A stretch of 64,000 nt of DNA from Elusimicrobiota bacterium (GCA_028868375.1 JAGWUP010000001.1:186001-250000), one strand, 5' to 3'. Shown: positions 15,149 through 24,675, counted from the stretch's first letter. Notes: generated by a model from the sequence alone, not told the origin. A program made the numbers and translations.

Positions 15149-18123
15149 TTCCTAAGGAATGTAAACGTATTGCCGAGGTCGACTTTCCCATCGCGGCGGT
15201 CTCATCACATGCCGGCCGCGAAAAGTCGATTCGCCACGGCCATCCGTCGACGCTGCATTTATGGTGGGCTAGGCGCCCGCTAGCAGCGTGTCGCTCAATG
15301 CTGCTTGCTCTCTTGCTCCCCGATCCCGCTGATCGGAATTGCCCAGCGGTGTTAAAGGAGCATTTCCGCCGTATTATCAAAAAGGTACTTGGACACGCAG
15401 GGGATTCCGACGAGCAACTGCGCGCAGCTCTCCTAAAATTTATTGGGAACATCGCCAGTTGGGACCTCTCATCGAATCCAACCTACATAGAAGCTGCGCG
15501 GGAGCTGATCGCGGTGTGTTATGACGGCAACTCGCCTTTAGTAGTAGACCCATTTGCCGGTGGTGGCGCAATTCCCCTTGAAGGCCTTCGGCTTGGCTGC
15601 GAATCTGCGGCGAGCGACTTAAATCCGGTCGCGAGTCTCATCCAGCGCGTAATGCTTGAGGATATACCCAGGCGTGGACCGCGGCTAATCGATGAGATCG
15701 ATGAAGTGACGAGTACCGTGAAAAAAGCCGCCGAAACGAAGCTTGCTGAATATTATCCTGTTGACAAAGACGGGTCGAGGCCTATTGCCTATCTCTGGGC
15801 GCGAACGATACGCTGCGAGGAGCCCGGTTGTGGCGCAGAAATTCCTCTGCTGAAGTCGCTTTGGCTATGCAAAAAGGCCGGCCGTCGTCGCGCTATTAAA
15901 CCGACAGTTGTGCCTGGAAAGCATGGGCCGACAATCGAATTCGAGATCATAGAGCCGAAGTCTGAAGGCGCCGTGGGAGGGGGAACCGTCTCGCGAGCGA
16001 AGGCGGTTTGCATCGCGAATAACCGCCACGTCGTGTCACCCGATCGCGTCCGGGCGCAATTGCGGGAGCAACGAGGTGGCGCGGACGTAGTCTTCGATAA
16101 GTCTGGGCGCCGAATCGGGGGAGCGACGCTCATTGCAGTCGTGACCGTGCGGCCTGATTCACCAGGAAGGCATTATCGTCTGGCGACTTCTCAGGATTAC
16201 GATGCGATTTATCGCGCCCAGCGCGCGACCGCGGCCATGTCTGCAAAGCGAGCACCAAACGGTAGCCCCCCGTTCCCTGACGAGCCGCTTCCACCGCAAG
16301 GCTCCCTCGGATTTCGTGTTCAGCTCTACGGTGCACAGTCCTGGGGCGACTTATTTGCTGCACGACAGAAGCTCGCGCTGGCAACATTTTGCGCTGAGAT
16401 TCGGTCATTAACTGTGAATCAAAAGGTGTTTGCGCTTGCGCTAGGCAAGATGGCCGATCTTTCAAATGCACTGTGCCCCTGGGAGCCGGTCGCAGAGTGC
16501 CCGCGCCAAGTCCTCACGCAAGGCAGGCTGAAACCATCCTGGGGGTTTGCCGAGTCTGTGCCTATTTCGGAATCGAGCGGCGGTTTTGGTGTCTGCGTCG
16601 AAAATCTGATCGCGGGGATTCGATCGGTTCAAAACCTGTCCGGTCCTGGCCAAGTACACCTTGCGCCTGCGCAGCAGTCCCCGCTTCCGGATGCGAGCGC
16701 CGCAGTATGGTTTACTGATCCCCCGTACTACGACGCCATTCCGTATGCGACGCTGTCCGACTTCTTCTTTGTGTGGTTTAAGCGAGCGCTGCCGGAATCA
16801 AAGATCTTGCGAGATCCGTTGGACCCGAATAACCCACTCACTCCAAAGCGGTTAGAAGCCATTAGTGATCCGAAACAATCCTTTGATGGCCGTCCAAAGG
16901 ATAAGGCCTTTTTCGAAGCCACAATGGCGGAGGCGTTCAAAGAAGGCCGACGAATTCTGTCTGACGATGGAATTGGGAGCGTCGTGTTTGCGCACAAGAC
17001 GACAGAAGGGTGGGAAGCGTTGCTTTCTGGTCTAATTCGGGGTGGCTGGGTCGTAACGGCGTCGTGGCCCATTGCGACAGAAATGGCTCACAGACTCAGA
17101 GCGCGCGATTCAGCCGCCCTTGCAACGAGTGTGCATCTCGTATGCCGCCCGCGACCTTCAGACGCCGGCATAGGCGATTGGGCCGATGTACTTAAAGACT
17201 TGCCCCGCCGAGTAGGTAGTTGGATTGAGCGGCTTCAATCTGAGGGCGTTCGCGGAGCCGATCTAGTGTTCGCTTGCATCGGCCCTGCTCTGGAAATCTT
17301 TAGTCAGTACGAGCATGTAGAGGCAGCAGACGGTCGTATTGTAACCCTCGGCGAATATTTGGAAAAGGTCTGGGAGGTAGTCGGCCGCACCGCCCTTGGA
17401 CAAATCCTCGGGACTGCGGAGGCCAAAGCCAGAAACGGAGACGCGGGTGCGGTCGAGGAAGACGCACGGCTTACAGCTCTTTTCCTGTGGACGCTCGAAA
17501 ATACTAATCAGAATTCCGCTGTGGAGCCTGCCGCCGAAGAAGACGGCACGTCGGAACCAGACGATGACGATGAGGAGGAATCGTCGGCGCAGTCCAAAGG
17601 CGGGTTTTCACTTAGCTACGATGTTGTACGGCGGTTCGCTCAACCATTGGGAATACACCTCCCGGAGTGGGAGGGCCGAATTCTCGAGACCGACAAAGGC
17701 GTCGTTCGCCTCCTGTCCATCGGCGAGCGCTCGACGCGTCTTTTCGGCAAAGGGGGCGTGACAGCGGCGTCCGACCGCCTTTCCAAAAAAGGTGACGCAA
17801 ATCAGTTCATGCTTTTCCCGGATTCGAACAACGAGTCTGTGGACGTCGCCCGCGAAGCCAAGAATGGCGCCGCCGGTCCGAAGAGCCCGCGAAAGAATGG
17901 AGAGCATCGATTAAGCCGCGAGGCTACCACGCTCGATAAGGTCCACGCGGCGATGGTCTTTCAGGCTGAGGGACAGGCCAGTGCCCTCAAGGCGCTCATA
18001 CGAACTGAAATTGAGCGCGGGCCAGGATTCCTGCGGTTATCAAATGCTCTGGCAGCGCTTTATCCGCGAGGAACGGAGGAGCGGCGTCTATTGGAAGCAA
18101 TGCTTTTGGCGGTCCCGAAATAA
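15145..18123 (+). CDS. DUF1156-type adenine-specific DNA methyltransferase (PglXI-like)
   Basis: The 992-residue protein starts with the DUF1156 signature (KCRIAEVDFPI-like beginning, then HPSTLHLWWARRPLAACR). It has an S-adenosylmethionine-binding motif I in DPFAGGGAIPLEG (about residue 134) and the catalytic TDPPYYDAIPY (about 523), the DPPY motif of N6-adenine methylases. A Cys cluster near residues 226-245 (RCEEPGCGAEIPL, LWLCKKAG) may form a zinc ribbon. An acidic linker (DDDDEEE) lies near 805-815. This family marks host DNA in BREX type 3-like loci. The GTG start overlaps the helicase stop. The gene appears less GC-rich than the conjugation block. Confidence 0.88.
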   Translation: MIPKECKRIAEVDFPIAAVSSHAGREKSIRHGHPSTLHLWWARRPLAACRSMLLALLLPDPADRNCPAVLKEHFRRIIKKVLGHAGDSDEQLRAALLKFIGNIASWDLSSNPTYIEAARELIAVCYDGNSPLVVDPFAGGGAIPLEGLRLGCESAASDLNPVASLIQRVMLEDIPRRGPRLIDEIDEVTSTVKKAAETKLAEYYPVDKDGSRPIAYLWARTIRCEEPGCGAEIPLLKSLWLCKKAGRRRAIKPTVVPGKHGPTIEFEIIEPKSEGAVGGGTVSRAKAVCIANNRHVVSPDRVRAQLREQRGGADVVFDKSGRRIGGATLIAVVTVRPDSPGRHYRLATSQDYDAIYRAQRATAAMSAKRAPNGSPPFPDEPLPPQGSLGFRVQLYGAQSWGDLFAARQKLALATFCAEIRSLTVNQKVFALALGKMADLSNALCPWEPVAECPRQVLTQGRLKPSWGFAESVPISESSGGFGVCVENLIAGIRSVQNLSGPGQVHLAPAQQSPLPDASAAVWFTDPPYYDAIPYATLSDFFFVWFKRALPESKILRDPLDPNNPLTPKRLEAISDPKQSFDGRPKDKAFFEATMAEAFKEGRRILSDDGIGSVVFAHKTTEGWEALLSGLIRGGWVVTASWPIATEMAHRLRARDSAALATSVHLVCRPRPSDAGIGDWADVLKDLPRRVGSWIERLQSEGVRGADLVFACIGPALEIFSQYEHVEAADGRIVTLGEYLEKVWEVVGRTALGQILGTAEAKARNGDAGAVEEDARLTALFLWTLENTNQNSAVEPAAEEDGTSEPDDDDEEESSAQSKGGFSLSYDVVRRFAQPLGIHLPEWEGRILETDKGVVRLLSIGERSTRLFGKGGVTAASDRLSKKGDANQFMLFPDSNNESVDVAREAKNGAAGPKSPRKNGEHRLSREATTLDKVHAAMVFQAEGQASALKALIRTEIERGPGFLRLSNALAALYPRGTEERRLLEAMLLAVPK

Positions 18124-18141
18124 GCTGATGGAGCTCGTCTA

Positions 18142-20904
18142 ATGGAACCTTGGTATAAGATTGCAACGCCGCGAAAGGAAGTCCGCGAAGGACGCTCGTT
18201 CAATCCCGACGAGTTTGCGATCGCGCTCGAGCAGGTCGTCGCTAAGACTGCGCCGGAAGATTATAGCGATGCGAAAAAGTTCCTTTCTCGGACGTATCCG
18301 ACTAAGGCGCTCCGACAACACGTAGGAATGGTCCTCCGGCGTCTCGCGGGAAAGACCGAGGGCACGGCGCCCGTGCTCACGCTCGTCACGCAGTTCGGCG
18401 GCGGCAAGACCCACACGTTAACGACCCTTTACCATTTGGCGCAGACTGGAAAAAGGGCAAAAGAGTATTCCGGGGTAGCCGACATCCTGAAAGAAGCTGG
18501 CATCTCAGAGGTTCCGAAAGCTCGCGTTGCGGTTTTCGTGGGCAATGCCTGGGATCCTGGCGAAGGCAGGGAAACGCCGTGGATCGATATTGCGCGTCAA
18601 CTCGCAGGCGACAAGGGCGTAGCCCTTCTGGGTAAGACTAGTAAAACGACGCCTCCAGGAACCGAAGCTCTCGGCAGAGTCTTTGAGGCTGCTGGCGATT
18701 CCGTTCTTATCCTTTGCGACGAGGTGCTGAACTTCATTAATCGGCATCGCGGCATGGCCGACGGATTTCATGCGTTCATCCAAAATCTGACTGTGGCGAT
18801 GACGGGAATTAGGAACGGCGCGGCGGTGATCAGCTTGCCACGTAGTCAGGTGGAGATGACGGAATGGGATTTGGCGTGGCAGGAGAAGATCACGAAGGTC
18901 GTCCGCCGCGTTGCCAAGGACCTAACCGCGAACGATGAGGCGGAGATCAGCGAGGTCGTCCGCCGCAGGCTCTTCGAAGACCTGGGACCCGAAAAGACGC
19001 GCCGCGAAGCCGCAAAGGCATATGCCGAGTGGTGCTTTGACCGCCGCAATCAACTGCCCCCGGAATGGACCGCCGTGGATTCCGCGACGACGGAGGCGAA
19101 GGCGCGGGAGTTCCTTCGGGGGCGCTTTGAAGCCTGCTTCCCTTTCCACCCTGCCACGCTTTCAGTGTTCCAGAGGAAATGGCAGGCACTCCCGCAGTAT
19201 CAACAAACGCGAGGTACTCTGGCCATGCTCGCACAGTGGGTTTCGTGGGTTTACAGGGAGGGCTATCAGAGCGCGTGGCGCGAACCATTTATCAAGCTGG
19301 GGTCGGCGCCACTGGCCAGCGCGGAATTCCGAAGTGCGGTGCTCGGCCAGCTCGGCGAGCCGCGGCTTGAAACGGCGATCGGTGTCGATCTTGCCGGCCC
19401 CCAGGCTCATGCAAGCGTTTTGGATGCCGACACTAAGGGGGTTCTCCAAGGCATTCATCGGCGCGTCGGTACGGCGATCTTGTTCGAATCATCAGGTGGC
19501 CACGTCGATCGCGTTGCCCATCTTCCGGAGCTCCGCTTTGCCCTACTCGAGCCGGGCATCGATACCACGTCGATCGACAGTGCCGCTTCGGCGCTCGAGG
19601 CGAAGGCATTCTTCATCAGCCGCGTCGGCACGGACGGATATAAGATCTATCACAAGGCCACGCTGCGCAAGGCCGTAAGCGACCGCAAGGCATCGCTCGA
19701 TGACGACGAGGTTCGGGACGCGGCCCAGGCCTTGGTGCGTGAAGAGTTCAAGCAAGGCGCCGCCGTCCCCGTGCAGCCTTTCCCGCAGGACGGCGCTGCC
19801 GTGCCGGACAGCCCGCGACTGACACTGGTCGTCGTCGACCCGGGGGTCGAGTGGACGCCGGCGACTCGGTCACAGATCGCGGAATGGACCTTGCGGCGCG
19901 GGCAGTCGCCGCGCCTCTATCCGGGAGCCCTCATGTGGTGCGTGAGGAAGCCCGGACGCGAACTTCGCGACAAGGTCGAGGTGTGGCTAGCCTGGAAGCG
20001 CGTCGCCAAAGAGGTGGCAGAGGGGACTCTGGGCTCCGACTTCGATCGGGTGGACCGCGCGGAAGTGGAAGCCAGGGCGCGCGAGGCGGAGTCGGCTGCT
20101 AAGGATGAGGTCTGGGCGACCTACCGCTTCGTGGCCCTAGCCGAGTCGGGTGAGCCTGACGGATTGAAGGTCTTGGATCTGGGAGCCGGCCATTCGAGCG
20201 GTCGGGAGTCACTCTCGGCCCGCGTGATATCCGCCCTCAAAAATGAAGGCTTGCTCAACGAGACGGTCAGCGCGGGCTATCTCGAGCGAAAATGGCCTGC
20301 GGCACTGAAACAAAGCGGCGCCTGGCCGCTCTCCGGCCTTCGCCAGTGCTTTCTGAACGGGACTCTGCCGAGGCTCCTCGACCCCGATGGAACCCTGACC
20401 GGGAAGATTGCGGAGTTTGTGGGTTTGGGCGAGTTCGGTCTGGCTTCGGGCTCAGGCGGTGCAGGGGGATTCGCCAGGCTGTGGTTCAAGGAGCCGCTGA
20501 ATCCCGATGAGATAAGCTTCGAGTCGGACGTTTTCCTTCTCACGAAGCAGCGCGCCGAGCAGCTGGCTGCGGGCGTAGTCGTTACTCAGCCGAGCGCCGC
20601 TGAGGCCATCGGAGCGGGACCTAACAGCGGGTCTGAGAAGATCGCCCCGGAGGAGTCGGGCGAGACAATCGTGGCGCCCGTTGCCACAAAGAGCGCAGTG
20701 AGAATCCGGGGCCAGATACCTCCCGAAGTCTGGAATCGCCTCGGAACCAAGCTCCTGCCTCGATTGAAGCAGGGAACGGAGCTCAAGGTTTCCGTCCAAT
20801 TCGAGGTTCAAATCGATGGGAAGGCCGCTGGTCCGCTCCGCGAAGAGGTCAGCCAAGTCATCTCAGACCTGGGCCTGAATGGATCGCTTCGTATCGAGCC
20901 GTAA
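18142..20904 (+). CDS. DUF499-type P-loop ATPase (BREX BrxC/PglY-like)
   Basis: The 920-residue protein opens with PWYKIATPRKEVREG and has a Walker A-like FGGGKTHTLTTLYHLA at about residues 83-98. A likely Walker B (SVLILCDEVLNF) lies near 190-200. Proteins of this kind are the large ATPases of BREX and related predicted defence loci, where they sit next to a DUF1156 methylase and SNF2 helicase, exactly as here. The carboxy-terminal about 70 residues after a low-complexity linker may be a separate domain. It begins 18 bp after the methyltransferase and ends 11 bp before the next gene, so it is mid-operon. Confidence 0.85.
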   Translation: MEPWYKIATPRKEVREGRSFNPDEFAIALEQVVAKTAPEDYSDAKKFLSRTYPTKALRQHVGMVLRRLAGKTEGTAPVLTLVTQFGGGKTHTLTTLYHLAQTGKRAKEYSGVADILKEAGISEVPKARVAVFVGNAWDPGEGRETPWIDIARQLAGDKGVALLGKTSKTTPPGTEALGRVFEAAGDSVLILCDEVLNFINRHRGMADGFHAFIQNLTVAMTGIRNGAAVISLPRSQVEMTEWDLAWQEKITKVVRRVAKDLTANDEAEISEVVRRRLFEDLGPEKTRREAAKAYAEWCFDRRNQLPPEWTAVDSATTEAKAREFLRGRFEACFPFHPATLSVFQRKWQALPQYQQTRGTLAMLAQWVSWVYREGYQSAWREPFIKLGSAPLASAEFRSAVLGQLGEPRLETAIGVDLAGPQAHASVLDADTKGVLQGIHRRVGTAILFESSGGHVDRVAHLPELRFALLEPGIDTTSIDSAASALEAKAFFISRVGTDGYKIYHKATLRKAVSDRKASLDDDEVRDAAQALVREEFKQGAAVPVQPFPQDGAAVPDSPRLTLVVVDPGVEWTPATRSQIAEWTLRRGQSPRLYPGALMWCVRKPGRELRDKVEVWLAWKRVAKEVAEGTLGSDFDRVDRAEVEARAREAESAAKDEVWATYRFVALAESGEPDGLKVLDLGAGHSSGRESLSARVISALKNEGLLNETVSAGYLERKWPAALKQSGAWPLSGLRQCFLNGTLPRLLDPDGTLTGKIAEFVGLGEFGLASGSGGAGGFARLWFKEPLNPDEISFESDVFLLTKQRAEQLAAGVVVTQPSAAEAIGAGPNSGSEKIAPEESGETIVAPVATKSAVRIRGQIPPEVWNRLGTKLLPRLKQGTELKVSVQFEVQIDGKAAGPLREEVSQVISDLGLNGSLRIEP

Positions 20905-20915
20905 CGGCAGCGAGA

Positions 20916-23012
20916 ATGGTCGCCACTGAAAGCGTACGCCAGAGGACGGTGCCGGCCGTGCGCGGCAGTGCGCCGATTGCGATTGAGCAGATCGATGGAG
21001 CCTCGCCTTATCTCCAGGAAGTCATGCGGCTCTGGCGTGCGCGTTCGAGCACACTAGGCCTCTTCCCCGAGGGCGCGTTCAAGGAGTACGCTGCGCGGCG
21101 GAACATACTCGTCGCCACGGAGAAAGGCGCCTGCATCGGTTATCTTCTTTTCCGCCATTCGCGGGATCTCGTCGTAATCGTTCATCTCTGTGTGGGGAAG
21201 GGGCAGGAGGGCAAAGGTATCGCCAAGGCCTTGGTCGCCCGGCTGCATGCGGATACGCAGCGGTTCCGCGGCATCGGCCTCTCCTGTCGCCGCGATTATG
21301 ACGCTAGCAAGGTCTGGCCCAAGCTTGGGTTTACCGCGGTGCACGACAAGCCGGGCCGTGGCAAAGATGGCGCGATTCTCACCTACTGGTGGCTTGATCA
21401 CAACCACCCGACCCTGTTTTCGAACGCGGACAAGCAGCGCCTTGATTCCAAGCTGATCGCGGCGATTGACCACAACGTTTTCCTCGATCTCTACAAGAAG
21501 CGGAACGCCGACTCCGAAGCCCTGGAGGCGGATTGGTTGCAAGATTCGCTCCAGTTATGCGTGACGAATGAGATTCTTAACGAGATTAACCAGATGGATG
21601 ATGGCCTGGAGCGGGGCCGCCAGCGGGATTTCTATTCGCGCTTCCAACAACTGACGTCCGACCAGACCGGGTTCCAGTCGGCTTATGATGCTCTTGCCAG
21701 GTTGTTTGACGGACTCACGGGAAGCAGTGACGACGCAGATCGACGGCATCTCGCTCGTTCGATCGCTTCGGGCGCTACGGTGTTCGTGACCCGCGATACA
21801 GGTCTTCTCGAGAAGGCCGCCGACGTCTACGATTCCTTCGGTCTATTGGTCATCCATCCAAGCGACCTCATCGCTCGGATCGATGAGTTGCAGCGCGCAA
21901 GCGTCTATCAGCCCGCTCGACTCGCCGGGACGCTGTTTAGAATTGGGCTACTCGCGAAAGACCAGCTCGGCAGCGCGATCGAGGCCTTCCATAATGGCGC
22001 GGCCCGGGAGACCAAGGCGACCTTTCAGGCTTCTTTGAGAAGCTGCCTCTCGCATCCCAAGGCGACGGAATGCAGCGTCGTCACCGATTCCGGAAACCAT
22101 CTTCAGGCGGTATTCGCACTTGACCGTTCTGCCCCTGGCGAGCTTCGCGTCCCGGTCCTCCGAGTGGGTCGAGACCTCATAGGATCTACGCTTAGCCAGC
22201 ACATCGTGATGCGAGTGATGTTCGAGGCGGCCAAGGAAGGCAGACGGGTCGTCCGCGTGACGGACCCGTTCCTGCCAGGGAACGTCGTCGCAGCTCTGCA
22301 AAAGGATCAGTTCGTGAAGACCAGCGCGGGGTGGTCCAGACTATGCTTGAACGCGAAGAAGACTCAGGACGAACTCCGGAAGACCTTGGCCGCATTGGCC
22401 AAAGAGGGGCATGGACTCAGTCTCGATGCCTTGAACGAAGCACTTGATTCGACAGAGAGCGGACGCCTCTTGGATCTGGAGCGGGCTTTGTGGCCGGCGA
22501 AGATCGTCGATGCGGACGTACCGACCTTCCTTGTGCCGATCAAGCCGACTTGGGCCCAGCATCTATTCGATCACGAGCTCGCCAGCGAAGACTTGTTCGG
22601 CGGCGAGCTCACGCTCAACCGTGAGGCGGTATATTATCGTGCCGCGAGGCCGAGTTGCGGCCTTTCGGCTCCAGGCCGAATTTTGTGGTATGTGAGCCAG
22701 GATGGCCAATCCGCCAAGACGGGCCAAGTCCGTGCTTGTTCCTTCCTCGATGAGGTGGTCGTCGATAAGCCCAAAGTGCTCTTCAAGCGTTTCCAACGTT
22801 TGGGAATCTATAAGTGGCCCGACCTCTATGCACTAGTGAAAAAGGACATCAATCGCCCGATTATGGCGCTACGGTTCAGCGATACGGTCGCTCTTGAAAA
22901 GCCGGTATCCTTCGCGGCCCTGAAGCAGGTCGCAAAATCATGCGACGTGGTAACCACGCTGCAGTCTCCGCTTAAAATCTCGCCCGAATTCTTTAAGAGG
23001 TTGATCGCGTGA
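20916..23012 (+). CDS. GNAT acetyltransferase-PIN nuclease-PUA/ASCH-like fusion protein
   Basis: Three regions are visible in 698 residues. Residues about 20-160 look like a GNAT acetyltransferase, with the acetyl-CoA loop GKGQEGKGIAKALVARL and a final YDASKVWPKLGF. Residues about 183-310 look like a PIN ribonuclease, with acidic positions in AIDHNVFLDLY, TNEILNEINQ, SSDDADRRHL and VTRDTGLLEKA. Residues about 535-670 resemble a PUA/ASCH-type RNA-binding domain (FLVPIKPTWAQHLFD, VYYRAAR, GRILWYVSQ). An intact PIN acidic set suggests an RNA-cutting effector. The gene is fourth in the operon and overlaps the ASCH gene by a GTGA. The domain calls are by eye. Confidence 0.7.
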   Translation: MVATESVRQRTVPAVRGSAPIAIEQIDGASPYLQEVMRLWRARSSTLGLFPEGAFKEYAARRNILVATEKGACIGYLLFRHSRDLVVIVHLCVGKGQEGKGIAKALVARLHADTQRFRGIGLSCRRDYDASKVWPKLGFTAVHDKPGRGKDGAILTYWWLDHNHPTLFSNADKQRLDSKLIAAIDHNVFLDLYKKRNADSEALEADWLQDSLQLCVTNEILNEINQMDDGLERGRQRDFYSRFQQLTSDQTGFQSAYDALARLFDGLTGSSDDADRRHLARSIASGATVFVTRDTGLLEKAADVYDSFGLLVIHPSDLIARIDELQRASVYQPARLAGTLFRIGLLAKDQLGSAIEAFHNGAARETKATFQASLRSCLSHPKATECSVVTDSGNHLQAVFALDRSAPGELRVPVLRVGRDLIGSTLSQHIVMRVMFEAAKEGRRVVRVTDPFLPGNVVAALQKDQFVKTSAGWSRLCLNAKKTQDELRKTLAALAKEGHGLSLDALNEALDSTESGRLLDLERALWPAKIVDADVPTFLVPIKPTWAQHLFDHELASEDLFGGELTLNREAVYYRAARPSCGLSAPGRILWYVSQDGQSAKTGQVRACSFLDEVVVDKPKVLFKRFQRLGIYKWPDLYALVKKDINRPIMALRFSDTVALEKPVSFAALKQVAKSCDVVTTLQSPLKISPEFFKRLIA

Positions 23013-23461
23013 CCGAAACCCGCAGAGCGCTTCCGAAGAAAAGGGCCCTATTACTGTCGATTCAACCTCAGCATGCGGAAAAGATCTTCAAGGGAACCAA
23101 GCGGGTCGAACTCAGGCGCGTACGCCCGCGACTCGTAGAAGGCGACTTGGTCCTGGTGTACGTATCGACGCCCATCAAGGCCCTCCGAGGCGCGTTCGAA
23201 GTGAAGAATGTGGTTGAAGCGCCGCCTCGGCAGCTTTGGCATTCGGTCGCCTCGGATGCTGGTTTGACGCGCGAAGAATTCTTCGAATACTTTTCGGGCG
23301 CCAGCAAAGGCTTCGGCATCCGCCTCCGCAAGGTTTGGAGCCTTGCTGAACCGCTCCAACTGAGTTCTCTACGTCGAAACTGGAAGCGTTTCCGCCCTCC
23401 GCAGAGCTACCAATATCTCTCGGGCGACGAGGTGCGTCTCATCGAGGGGCGGCGGAACTAA
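23009..23461 (+). CDS. ASCH-domain protein
   Basis: The 150-residue protein begins after a short basic leader with LLLSIQPQHAEKIFKGTKRVELRR, the standard opening of ASCH domains (PUA-like beta-barrels that bind RNA or modified bases). It continues with GDLVLVYVSTPIKALRGAF. Its GTG start overlaps the stop of the GNAT-PIN fusion, so the two are translationally coupled and probably work together. It could guide or restrain the PIN nuclease, or recognise modified nucleic acid. That role is inferred from position. Confidence 0.8.
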   Translation: MTETRRALPKKRALLLSIQPQHAEKIFKGTKRVELRRVRPRLVEGDLVLVYVSTPIKALRGAFEVKNVVEAPPRQLWHSVASDAGLTREEFFEYFSGASKGFGIRLRKVWSLAEPLQLSSLRRNWKRFRPPQSYQYLSGDEVRLIEGRRN

Positions 23462-23466
23462 AGCCC

Positions 23467-23913
23467 ATGGCGGCGGGGGAGATCGCGAAGACCGTTCTGG
23501 AATCGGCAACGTTCCTCTCGGTCATCGGGTATTTCTTCCAGAAGTACATCGCCGAGCCCCGTCAGGTCATTGCAAAGCTAATCACGAACGTCGATGCCGA
23601 CCTGGTGTTTTATGCCAATATGTGGGCCAATCCCTTTACTGCTTCGAACGCTAGAGGCCTGCGAGCCGAAGACGAGCTCCGTCGTCATGCGGCCGACATT
23701 AGAGCCGCGATACGAGGGATCGGTCCGATTCGGCGGTTCTTCCTTTTCGGCCTTCCAACCACTGATGATCTGCATCAGTCTTCTGGCCTTCTGATCCGAA
23801 TGGCGAACAGCATTACCGTACCTGAGGGCGAGCAAGGCGAAGCTGCAAAGCGAAATCGGGACGCGGAGGCTCGTATTCGGACGCTGCTTCGCATTCCTGA
23901 CGGCACTGCGTAA
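23467..23913 (+). CDS. Small protein of unknown function with amino-terminal hydrophobic helix
   Basis: The 148-residue protein starts six bases after the ASCH gene and ends the defence operon. Residues about 8-24 (KTVLESATFLSVIGYFF) form a hydrophobic segment that may be a membrane anchor, followed by a mostly helical soluble part (ITNVDADLVFYANMWANP). I recognise no catalytic motif. If the helix is membrane-embedded, it could anchor or sense for the operon, as small membrane proteins do in several defence systems. That is speculation. Confidence 0.6.
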   Translation: MAAGEIAKTVLESATFLSVIGYFFQKYIAEPRQVIAKLITNVDADLVFYANMWANPFTASNARGLRAEDELRRHAADIRAAIRGIGPIRRFFLFGLPTTDDLHQSSGLLIRMANSITVPEGEQGEAAKRNRDAEARIRTLLRIPDGTA

Positions 23914-24204
23914 GCGGTCCCCTGCGATAGGCCCTTAGACCCCGGCCTCAAGTCCCACTCCCATCAGGTCCAACGACCCTGGAGCCGCCGCGCGATCCAG
24001 CTACACTTGTAATGTCCCGGACGTTACCCCTGTCGTAGACGTCAACGGACCTGTGTAGCGCGAGGAATTGGCCTCGCGGTATCCACGACCCGACCTCAAT
24101 CGGGTCCCGCCACGGGAAACGACTAAAATCGTTTCCCGTTTTTTGTTGCCCTGGCACCCCTCTGCCAGGCGGCAAGGAACGGGAAGCAGACTCAGGGGGT
24201 GTGT
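23914..24204. other. Intergenic region with three consecutive hairpins
   Basis: After the defence operon no gene is supported for about 290 bp. Three stem-loops follow one another: CGCGAGG/CCTCGCG (24059-24078), GACCCGA/TCGGGTC (24087-24106) and a 10-11 bp stem with T-run (24112-24144). The first 140 bp show nothing recognisable. The hairpin chain could be the 3' end of a small RNA or only a compound terminator. Confidence 0.45.
24112..24144 (+). terminator. Rho-independent terminator
   Basis: ACGGGAAACGA pairs fully with TCGTTTCCCGT around a CTAAAA loop and runs into six T residues. It is the clearest terminator in the window and closes the defence transcription unit or a small RNA just upstream. 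Confidence 0.85.
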
Positions 24205-24675
24205 ATGCAGCATGAACACCCTGAAAGCCTGCTTCATCGTGGGCTCTTCAGGAACTCGCCGCCGGGACGTTCGGCGGAGCCGAAGCCGGCGGAGGTAAGC
24301 CGTCATCACCGCGGCCCAGGGCTTCCGCCGATCGACTTCGAGAACCATAAGGATCGCTGGTTGGAGCTGCTGAAGCTGGTGAACGAGGACTATCCTTACT
24401 GCACGATGTACGGCGTCCACATTGTCGACGGCTGCATCACGGCCTGCGAGCAGATCCAGCGCAGCCTCATGTTCGGCAACGACAGGAAGGTGCCGGAGGA
24501 GACCCTGCTCAAGATGTTCGACATGAAGTGGCAGGCTCTGGAAGCGATGTGCATTACGATCGGAACCGGCCGTTTGGTCGAGCTGAAGTTCCACGACGCC
24601 AGGCCCGTGATCGCGATCACGGCCGAGGGAGGAAGACGCTTCAAAGGGATACTTAAGAAGCTCACGAAACAGTAA
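24205..24675 (+). CDS. Conserved-looking protein of unknown function
   Basis: I chose ATG 24205, six bases after a GGGGG stretch; GTG 24199 is in frame and also possible. The 156-residue product has a basic, proline-rich leader of about 35 residues and then a compact helical domain (DRWLELLKLVNEDYPYCTMY, ITACEQIQRSLMFG, KMFDMKWQALEAMCITIG) ending ITAEGGRRFKGILKKL. Cysteines and methionines are more frequent than in neighbours. No family is recognised. It precedes the sigma-like gene by about 260 bp. Confidence 0.5.
   Translation: MQHEHPESLLHRGLFRNSPPGRSAEPKPAEVSRHHRGPGLPPIDFENHKDRWLELLKLVNEDYPYCTMYGVHIVDGCITACEQIQRSLMFGNDRKVPEETLLKMFDMKWQALEAMCITIGTGRLVELKFHDARPVIAITAEGGRRFKGILKKLTKQ

Noticed and set aside
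11714-23913. Calling the operon a complete BREX type 3 or a DISARM system
   Set aside because: PglZ, BrxA and BrxF are not found, nor the DISARM DrmA, DrmB and DrmC proteins; only three component types match.
24059-24144. A possible tRNA 3' end in the hairpin chain
   Set aside because: The GACCCGA/TCGGGTC stem lacks a T loop of TTCRANY form and no acceptor or anticodon arm can be built around it.
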